Of a stretch of DNA of 10,763 bases, positions 5,422 to 10,763 are shown in pieces. The number at the start of each line of letters is the position of its first letter. The first letter of the stretch is position 1. The translations under genes were made by a program, and so were the position numbers. Where the stretch lies: positions 1 through 10,763 of the forward strand of contig CADBLV010000187.1 of assembly GCA_902795555.1 (NCBI GenBank). The letters run 5' to 3'. The DNA comes from an uncultured Eubacteriales bacterium (lineage in GTDB: Bacteria; Bacillota_A; Clostridia; Christensenellales; Aristaeellaceae). Below the pieces are notes generated by a model. That model did no database searches and was not told where the DNA came from. It saw nothing but the letters and a program-made list of their open reading frames with translations.

Positions 5422-6432
5422 ATGTACAGAATGATGGGCGCCATGCTGCTCTCCCTGGCGATCGCGCTGCTGATCGGTCCCAAGCTGATTGCCCGGCTCC
5501 GGAAGCTGCATTTCGGCCAGACAATTTATGAACTGGGTCCGGCGCATCAGCAAAAGCAGGGAACGCCTGTCATGGGCGGCCTGATGATGGCCGCGGGGAT
5601 CCTCGTATCCTCTCTGGCGTTCCATCCGGCCCGATGGAAAGGCGGATGGGATTATATTCTGCCGCTGCTGGGTGTCTCCTTTCTGAGCATGGGCATCGGC
5701 CTGGCGGACGATTATATCAAGGCGATCAAGAAACGCCATGAAGGGCTGAAACCCATGCAGAAAATCGCCGGACAGGTGATTATTGCGGCGGGGTTCAGTG
5801 CTTATTGCTATTTTCACCCGATGGTCGGCAGCAAGGTGCTGGTGCCTTTTATCAATGCCGAATGGGATCTGGGAATTTTCTATCTTCCCCTGATGACCCT
5901 GACGGTGATTTTCATTGTCAACAGCAGCAATCTGCAGGATGGGCTGGACGGCCTGCTGGGTACCGTGACCGCCATCAGCTCTTCCGCCTGGGCGGTGATC
6001 TGCGCCCTGCTGATTGCCCTGGCCGGTTCGGACAATCCGGAAATTTCCGGCGTGAACACCATCGGTGTCTTTGCCCTCAGCGTGACGGGCGCCTGCGTCG
6101 GATTCCTGCGCTTTAACCGGTATCCGGCCAAAATCTTCATGGGGGATACGGGAAGCATGCTGCTGGGCGGCGCGGCGGTGGCGACGGCCATGCTGCTGCG
6201 GCGGCCGCTGCTGCTGCTTTTGCTGTTCTTTACCCCGATCATGAGCAGCGTCAGCGTGATTCTGCAGCGATATTATTTCAAACTGACCCATGGAAAGCGC
6301 ATCTTCCTGATGAGCCCCATCCATCACCATTTTGAAAAGAAAGGCTACTCCGAAACGCAGATCGTCAGCATGTACGCGGGCATCACCCTGGTGCTGTGCC
6401 TGATCGGCGTGCTCAGCGTCTGTGTTCGATAA
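5422..6432 (+). CDS. mraY: Phospho-N-acetylmuramoyl-pentapeptide-transferase MraY
   Basis: MraY is the polytopic membrane enzyme that moves phospho-MurNAc-pentapeptide onto undecaprenyl phosphate to make lipid I. The 336 residues, about ten hydrophobic segments, include KQGTPVMGG (45-53), the Asp pair in LADDYIK (94-100), NLQDGLDGL (170-178), FMGDTGSM (239-246) and the family-specific SPIHHHFEKKG (298-308), which separates MraY from WecA/TagO-type relatives. The usual NLTDGLDG motif here has Gln172 in place of Thr. The Shine-Dalgarno GAGGTGA lies inside the end of murE (5406-5412), and the four-base gap implies translational coupling. Confidence 0.96.
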   Translation: MYRMMGAMLLSLAIALLIGPKLIARLRKLHFGQTIYELGPAHQQKQGTPVMGGLMMAAGILVSSLAFHPARWKGGWDYILPLLGVSFLSMGIGLADDYIKAIKKRHEGLKPMQKIAGQVIIAAGFSAYCYFHPMVGSKVLVPFINAEWDLGIFYLPLMTLTVIFIVNSSNLQDGLDGLLGTVTAISSSAWAVICALLIALAGSDNPEISGVNTIGVFALSVTGACVGFLRFNRYPAKIFMGDTGSMLLGGAAVATAMLLRRPLLLLLLFFTPIMSSVSVILQRYYFKLTHGKRIFLMSPIHHHFEKKGYSETQIVSMYAGITLVLCLIGVLSVCVR

Positions 6433-6457
6433 TGTTCCGAGAAAAGAAGGAAAAGCC

Positions 6458-7819
6458 ATGAATTACGAAAAGAAGAATGTCCTGGTGGTCGGGATGGCGC
6501 GCAGCGGCGTAGCCGCGGCGCAGTTGCTGCGTGCTTACGGCGCGACAGTCACTGTGAACGACAGCAAGTCAGAAGCGGAGCTGGGCGAACAGCTCAAACC
6601 GCTGGAAGGCCTGAATCTGAATCGCAAATTCGGATGCGGCGCCATGGAATTGCTGGAAGGACAGGACTGCCTGGTGATCAGCCCCGGTGTGCCGGACTCC
6701 GCGCCTTTCGTCCGGAAGGCCCGGGAGATGGGCATCTATGTCATCGGAGAGCTGGAACTGGCGGATCAGCTGAGCCGGGGAACCATGGTTTCCGTCAGCG
6801 GCACTAACGGCAAAACCACCACCGTATCCCTGCTGGGCGAAATCTTCCGCAACAGCGGGAAGGTGACCCATGTGGTGGGTAATATCGGATATCCTTACTC
6901 CCTGGCGGCGCTGGTCAGCAAGGATGAGGATGTCATCGTCTGTGAAGTCTCCTCCTTCCAGATGGAAACGGCGGACACCTTCCATCCTCATGTAGCGCTG
7001 CTGACCAATATCACCGAGGATCATCTGAACCGGCACGGAACCATGGCGGTCTATACGGCTCTGAAAATGCGCATGTTCAGGAATCAGACGGAGAAGGATT
7101 ACGCCGTGTTTAACGCGGATGATCCCGGGCTGGAAGGCCTTTCAGCCCAGGTGAAAAGCCGCGTGCTGTTCTTCAGCCGCCTCAGGGAAGTGAAGGAAGG
7201 CGCCTTCGTTCGGGACGGAACGATTTTCTTCCGGATGAACCGGACGGAGAAAAAAATCTGCGGAACGGACGAGGTTCGCATTCCCGGCCCACACAACCTG
7301 GAAAACGCGCTGGGTGCTGTATGCGTGGCCGCGGCGATGGATGTACCGGTGCCTGTGATCCGCCACAGCCTGAAAACATTCCGGGGCGTGGAGCACCGCA
7401 TTGAAAGCGTGCGGGAACTGGACGGTGTGGAATATATCAACGACAGCAAGGGAACCAATGTGGATTCCACGATAAAAGCCGTACAGACGATGAATCAGCC
7501 CACGATTATCATCCTGGGCGGATACGACAAACACACCTCCTTTGATCCCCTGAGCCGGGAGATCGTCCGGAGCCCGATGATCCGCAGGGCAGTGCTGATT
7601 GGGGAAACCGCGGGACTGATTCAGACCAGCCTGGAAAAAGCCGGATTTACAGCCATCAGCCATGCGGGCAGCCTTCGGGAAGCGGTGGAACAGAGCAGGC
7701 AGGCGGCGGAACACGGATGGAACGTTCTGCTGTCGCCGGCCTGCGCAAGCTTTGATATGTTCAAGGACTATGAAGAGCGGGGCAGGGTGTTTAAGGAAAT
7801 CGTGAACAGCCTGACCTGA
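6458..7819 (+). CDS. murD: UDP-N-acetylmuramoylalanine-D-glutamate ligase MurD
   Basis: MurD joins D-glutamate to UDP-MurNAc-L-alanine with ATP in the cytoplasm. Visible motifs in the 453 residues are the N-terminal VVGMARSG (10-17), SPGVP (75-79), P-loop SGTNGKTTT (114-122), VGNIG (140-144), CEVSSFQME (162-170), TNITEDHLNRH (183-193), a probable carbamylated lysine in ALKMRMF (K203), PGPHNLENALGA (276-287), VEHRIE (311-316), NDSKGTN (328-334), GGYDK (354-358) and the C-terminal LSPACASFDMFKDYEERG (425-442). I chose the ATG at 6458 because AAGG (6447-6450) lies about seven bases upstream; an in-frame GTG at 6422 would overlap mraY and add 12 residues with no family match. Gap to mraY is 25 bases. 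Confidence 0.96.
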   Translation: MNYEKKNVLVVGMARSGVAAAQLLRAYGATVTVNDSKSEAELGEQLKPLEGLNLNRKFGCGAMELLEGQDCLVISPGVPDSAPFVRKAREMGIYVIGELELADQLSRGTMVSVSGTNGKTTTVSLLGEIFRNSGKVTHVVGNIGYPYSLAALVSKDEDVIVCEVSSFQMETADTFHPHVALLTNITEDHLNRHGTMAVYTALKMRMFRNQTEKDYAVFNADDPGLEGLSAQVKSRVLFFSRLREVKEGAFVRDGTIFFRMNRTEKKICGTDEVRIPGPHNLENALGAVCVAAAMDVPVPVIRHSLKTFRGVEHRIESVRELDGVEYINDSKGTNVDSTIKAVQTMNQPTIIILGGYDKHTSFDPLSREIVRSPMIRRAVLIGETAGLIQTSLEKAGFTAISHAGSLREAVEQSRQAAEHGWNVLLSPACASFDMFKDYEERGRVFKEIVNSLT

Positions 7820-7860
7820 AATAAGCAAAACAGACCGAATTCCGGAAAGGAGGGAGCGAC

Positions 7861-8928
7861 TTGCAGGGCCCGAAAGGGAATCCTTCCGGATCGCCGGCCA
7901 GAGCCGGGGATCGAAGCAACGATCCCTCCGGCGTGCGGGAGTGGCAGCGGAACACCTGGCTGGGACCCGCGCCGCAGAATGAGAATCCCTTCGACGAACC
8001 GGAGGACGCTCCCGAACTGAGAAGCAGCCGATCCGAGAATGTGAATGAGCATCTGGGCGATTTCTGGCGATCGGAAACGGGCGGACGTGGATATACGGCC
8101 GGACAGACGATGCAGCAACCGGCGAAAACCGAAACCGGCGAGAAGTCCCGCACTGCCCGGAAACGAAACGGCGTCAGGACAGCGCTTCTAACGGTGCTGA
8201 TTCTGTTGGCCATTGCCGCCGCGCTGCGCTTCGGCGTGTTTGCCATCCGGGAAATCCGAGTCAGCGGAAACCGGGACCTGTCTGCGGAAGAGGTGATCCA
8301 GTCCAGCGGGATCAGCCTGGGCGACGGCATCCTTTCCCTGAATGAGAAGCAGGTCGAGGAACGAATTAACGGTAATTACAAATTGCAGTTCCGATATCTG
8401 GAAAAGCAGCTGCCCGGCACGGTGGTGATCGGGATCAGGGAACGGGAAGCCTGCTGCTGGCTGACCTACTGCGGCATTCATTATATCGTGGATAAAAACC
8501 GGATGGTTCTTTCCGAGACGGAGCAGATGACCGAGGAGGATCCGAACACAGGCGAGGAAAGAATCAAAACGGCGTTTACCAGCCTTGTGGAGGTGAAGGG
8601 CCTGCAGATCCGCTCCGGCTGCTATGTGGGCCAGACCATGATCCTCTCCAGCGCGGCGCAGCAGCTGCTGTTTTCGGAACTGTTTCTGGAGATGAAAGTG
8701 ATGGGCTGCACCGGGGAAATCTCGGAAGCCGATCTGAGCAATCCGTCTTCCGTCCTTCTGACCACGCAGGACGGATATACCGTTTCTCTGGGCGACAGCA
8801 GCCGGATTCATGAAAAGCTGCGGAGCCTGATGCTCGTGAAGCAGGAACTGCAGCGCATGGGAGAAACCGGCGGCTCCATCAATGTTTCCAATCCGGAATC
8901 TCCGCTTTACTCCCCGCCGCAGACGTAG
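7861..8928 (+). CDS. ftsQ: Cell-division protein FtsQ/DivIB
   Basis: FtsQ/DivIB is a bitopic divisome protein that forms a complex with FtsL and DivIC. The 355 residues have a long disordered, polar cytoplasmic arm (1-105), a basic patch RTARKRNG (97-104), one membrane helix (106-126, LLTVLILLAIAAAL) and an extracytoplasmic part that starts with a POTRA domain (about 127-195: FAIREIRVSGNRDLSAEEVI, then the LPGTVVIGIREREA strand) followed by the beta domain to about 345. The cytoplasmic arm is unusually long. A strong AAAGGAGG at 7846-7853, seven bases before 7861, supports the TTG start. It follows murD by 41 bases; the usual ftsW, murG and murC/murB are not between them. Confidence 0.88.
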   Translation: MQGPKGNPSGSPARAGDRSNDPSGVREWQRNTWLGPAPQNENPFDEPEDAPELRSSRSENVNEHLGDFWRSETGGRGYTAGQTMQQPAKTETGEKSRTARKRNGVRTALLTVLILLAIAAALRFGVFAIREIRVSGNRDLSAEEVIQSSGISLGDGILSLNEKQVEERINGNYKLQFRYLEKQLPGTVVIGIREREACCWLTYCGIHYIVDKNRMVLSETEQMTEEDPNTGEERIKTAFTSLVEVKGLQIRSGCYVGQTMILSSAAQQLLFSELFLEMKVMGCTGEISEADLSNPSSVLLTTQDGYTVSLGDSSRIHEKLRSLMLVKQELQRMGETGGSINVSNPESPLYSPPQT

Positions 8929-8983
8929 AGGGATTAAATGTTACAAAAACGAACAAAAAACGTAATAAATTTCTTAAAAAGAC

Positions 8984-9012
8984 TTGCAATCATGGCCTGA
9001 TGCGTCTATAAT
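8984..9012 (+). promoter_or_regulatory. Sigma-A-type promoter for ftsA-ftsZ
   Basis: TTGCAA (8984-8989), 17 bases, TATAAT (9007-9012). The AT-rich stretch 8936-8983, with several A-runs, could serve as an UP element. Transcription would start near 9019, giving a leader of about 160 bases. This lets ftsA and ftsZ be expressed apart from the upstream wall genes. Confidence 0.85.
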
Positions 9013-9037
9013 GTAAGCGGTATGCGTCTGTAATGTA
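9000..9037 (+). repeat. Duplicated -10 region of the ftsA promoter
   Basis: ATGCGTCTATAATGTA (9000-9015) is repeated with one change at 9022-9037 (ATGCGTCTGTAATGTA), a 22-bp period. The second copy has TGTAAT in place of TATAAT, so it may be a weaker second -10 or simply part of the early transcribed region. Confidence 0.9.
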
Positions 9038-9064
9038 GATTCAGTTCATTCTCTCGGCGGACGC

Positions 9065-9140
9065 CTGAATCCGGTTTTGTACGCAAACGTCCGGCGGACG
9101 GGATGACAGCATCGCCTTCCGGACGGCCGATCGGATTCGG
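9065..9140 (+). promoter_or_regulatory. Nested stem-loop in the ftsA leader
   Basis: Three nested inverted repeats fit one RNA fold. The outer stem pairs 9065-9076 with 9129-9140 (12 pairs, core GAATCCG with CGGATTC, three of the flanking pairs G-U). The middle stem pairs CGTCCGG (9088-9094) with CCGGACG (9119-9125). The inner stem pairs GATG (9102-9105) with CATC (9110-9113). CGTCC-GGC-GGACG (9088-9100) offers a competing small hairpin, so a switch is conceivable. I do not recognise a known riboswitch or leader family. Confidence 0.55.
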
Positions 9141-9181
9141 AACAGCGCTCACGGAGGAGAAACGGGGGGTATGAGGGAGCT

Positions 9182-10375
9182 ATGAAAACGACGGTTGCGG
9201 CCATTGATTTCGGCACGAGCAAAATTGTGACGCTCGTGGCTGAGAACAGCGGCAGCCAACGCTGCGACATTACCGCGGCGGGTGTCGCGAAGTACGACGG
9301 TTATCTGGCAGAAGGATGGAACAATCCCGGGATGCTGGATGAAGCGATCCGGCGCAGCATTGCCGACGCGGAGGAACAGGCCGGCGTCAAGATTCGGGAC
9401 ATCAATGTGGGCGTGCCCGGCGCGTTTACCCGTGTGTATGCCACCAAGGTGACCATCGGCCTGAAAGGGACGGATCCCCGGGTCAGCTCCGCGGATGTCA
9501 AGGCGGCTTTCAACAAGGCCGCGGAGAATCTGGACAATATGCCCGGGGTTGTGATCCATTCCAGCCCGGCCTGGTTCATGGTCGACAACGGCAAGAAAAC
9601 GCTTGAACCGGTGGGCATGAAAGGCCGGGAAATGACGGCGTTTATCAGCTTCGTCGTGGGCAACCGCTTCTTTGTGGACGACGTGACCAACCGGATGGCG
9701 GATCAGGGAATCGCTGTGGCGGGATTCTACTCCACCAGCGCCGGCGAGGCCATGCTGTATCTGAACGAGCAGGATCGGGACCATACGTCGGTGCTGATCG
9801 ATATGGGCTATCTGAACACCGAGATTATCGGCGTGGAAGGAGACGCCATCATCTATCATAAGGTGCTGGATGCGGGCGGAGGCGACCTGGCGGTGGCCCT
9901 GGCAGAGGACCTGGACATCAGCCTGAGCGCCGCCGAGGATATAAAACGCCAGTTTGTTTACGGCATCGAAACCAGCGGCGAAAGCTATGAAGTGCCCGGC
10001 GCGGACGGCCAGAAGGGAACCGCGTTTACCCGCGACCAGGTGAGACCGGTGATCTGTAAGGCCCTGGACGAAATCGCGGAACAGATCAAAGACGCGATCG
10101 ACGACGACTTCGGCGGCCTGGGAAACTGGAGCAGCGTATTCATGACCGGCGGCGGCCTGTGCTTCAACCGGGGCGGCAAGGAATATCTCTCCGGCAAGCT
10201 GGGACGCCCCGTGCAGGAGACACCGCGACGCACCACCAAGCTGAACAGCCACAGCTTCTCCAGCGCCCTGGGACTGATGGATCTGATTATCGACACGATT
10301 GAGCAGCAACGTCAGCCGGCGGCCAGCGCGGGCGGCAAGATTAAGGACTTCTTCCGGAGTCTGTTGGGAGGTTAA
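9182..10375 (+). CDS. ftsA: Cell-division protein FtsA
   Basis: FtsA is an actin-like ATPase that anchors FtsZ filaments to the membrane. The 397 residues begin with the phosphate-1 motif [16 protein letters not shown] (6-21) of the actin/Hsp70 fold. They continue through an FtsA-type 1C region (about 80-165), the phosphate-2 region [13 protein letters not shown] (about 204-216), [13 protein letters not shown] (about 229-241) and the adenosine motif [10 protein letters not shown] (about 319-328). The C-terminal [14 protein letters not shown] looks like the amphipathic membrane-targeting helix. The sequence is divergent from textbook FtsA, but ftsZ starts five bases after its stop. GAGGGAG just before the ATG serves as Shine-Dalgarno; a stronger GGAGGAG lies 22 bases farther up. 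Confidence 0.88.
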   Translation: MKTTVAAIDFGTSKIVTLVAENSGSQRCDITAAGVAKYDGYLAEGWNNPGMLDEAIRRSIADAEEQAGVKIRDINVGVPGAFTRVYATKVTIGLKGTDPRVSSADVKAAFNKAAENLDNMPGVVIHSSPAWFMVDNGKKTLEPVGMKGREMTAFISFVVGNRFFVDDVTNRMADQGIAVAGFYSTSAGEAMLYLNEQDRDHTSVLIDMGYLNTEIIGVEGDAIIYHKVLDAGGGDLAVALAEDLDISLSAAEDIKRQFVYGIETSGESYEVPGADGQKGTAFTRDQVRPVICKALDEIAEQIKDAIDDDFGGLGNWSSVFMTGGGLCFNRGGKEYLSGKLGRPVQETPRRTTKLNSHSFSSALGLMDLIIDTIEQQRQPAASAGGKIKDFFRSLLGG

Positions 10376-10379
10376 GAGC

Positions 10380-10763
10380 ATGATCGAATTCAAAAACGAG
10401 GAACAGAACACTTTCGCCTCCATCAAAGTTGTCGGATGCGGCGGCGGCGGCAATAACGCGGTGAACCGGATGATAGACGCCGGACTCCGCGGCGTGGAAT
10501 TCATTTCCATCAATACGGACCGCCAGGCCCTGGGGCAGTCCAACGCACAGGTGAAGATTCAGATCGGTGAAAAGCTGACCAAAGGCCTCGGCGCCGGCGC
10601 GATTCCCGAGGTGGGACGGCGGGCGGCCGAAGAAAGCCGGGAGGAGATTGCTCAGGCGCTGAAAGGCGCAGATCTGGTCTTTATCACGGCGGGCATGGGC
10701 GGCGGCACCGGCACCGGCGCGGCCCCGATCGTGGCGGAAATCGCCCGGGATCTGGGCACACTG
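10380..10763 (+). CDS. ftsZ: Cell-division GTPase FtsZ, N-terminal part (runs off the window)
   Basis: FtsZ is the tubulin-like GTPase that polymerises into the division ring. The 128 residues present cover the nucleotide-binding half: [17 protein letters not shown] (17-33), [11 protein letters not shown] (41-51), [12 protein letters not shown] (62-73) and the tubulin signature [10 protein letters not shown] (107-116). All are intact and close to consensus. The ATG lies five bases after the ftsA stop, with GGGAGG (10366-10371) in the end of ftsA as ribosome site, indicating tight coupling to ftsA. The C-terminal half, including the FtsA-binding tail, is outside the window. Confidence 0.97.
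   Translation, partial: MIEFKNEEQNTFASIKVVGCGGGGNNAVNRMIDAGLRGVEFISINTDRQALGQSNAQVKIQIGEKLTKGLGAGAIPEVGRRAAEESREEIAQALKGADLVFITAGMGGGTGTGAAPIVAEIARDLGTL

Noticed and set aside
3834..5483. 549-codon reading frame on the minus strand
   Set aside because: It lies opposite murE, has a composition rich in His, Arg and Gln typical of antisense frames of GC-rich genes, and shows no recognisable motif or ribosome site.
6422..6457. Upstream GTG start for murD
   Set aside because: It overlaps the end of mraY, the added 12 residues match no MurD N-terminus, and the ATG at 6458 has a better-placed ribosome site.
9149..10543. 464-codon minus-strand frame opposite ftsA and the start of ftsZ
   Set aside because: The + strand here encodes well-supported FtsA and FtsZ; the antisense frame has antisense-like composition and no family motif.

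Overview
The window is a chromosomal stretch of a Gram-positive-type bacterium, most likely a member of the Bacillota (class Clostridia). The grounds are Shine-Dalgarno sites of the AGGAGG type before most genes, moderately GC-rich coding DNA, a MraZ-led division and cell-wall (dcw) cluster, a DivIB/FtsQ protein with a long cytoplasmic arm, FtsA followed at once by FtsZ, and a MurE with the DNPR signature of meso-diaminopimelate-adding enzymes. All genes lie on the + strand. I cannot name the genus.

Layout: (1) 1-137 is a tandem triplication of the junction ahead of ysxC/engB, a ribosome-assembly GTPase (114-722). (2) A weak terminator and a good sigma-A-type promoter (749-777) precede a small double zinc-ribbon protein with an acidic tail (819-1244) and a COG1768-like metallophosphoesterase (1269-1973), closed by a convincing terminator (2021-2050). 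(3) The dcw cluster follows: mraZ with MraZ-box-like repeats at its start (2245-2805), an ftsL-like bitopic coiled-coil protein (2982-3575), murE (3945-5417), mraY (5422-6432), murD (6458-7819) and ftsQ/divIB (7861-8928). (4) A second strong promoter (8984-9012) and a leader of about 160 nt with nested stems precede ftsA (9182-10375) and ftsZ (10380 to the window edge, partial).

The genes serve one job: MurE and MurD build the UDP-MurNAc peptide, MraY attaches it to the lipid carrier, FtsL and DivIB belong to the divisome, and FtsA anchors FtsZ to the membrane. The cluster is noticeably reduced compared with the usual Clostridia/Bacilli order: rsmH, the division transpeptidase (ftsI/pbpB/spoVD), murF, ftsW/spoVE, murG and murC/murB are all missing from their expected places.

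The most unusual feature is a repeated pattern of short tandem duplications at gene junctions. The copies carry stop codons, start sites or promoter elements: 46 bp x2.9 before ysxC, 49-51 bp x3.7 after mraZ, a 45-50 bp duplication of the ftsL end, a 35-bp x4-5 satellite before murE, a 23-bp duplication of the murE Shine-Dalgarno region, and a 22-bp duplication of the ftsA -10 region. Two of these arrays sit exactly where rsmH and the penicillin-binding protein would normally be.
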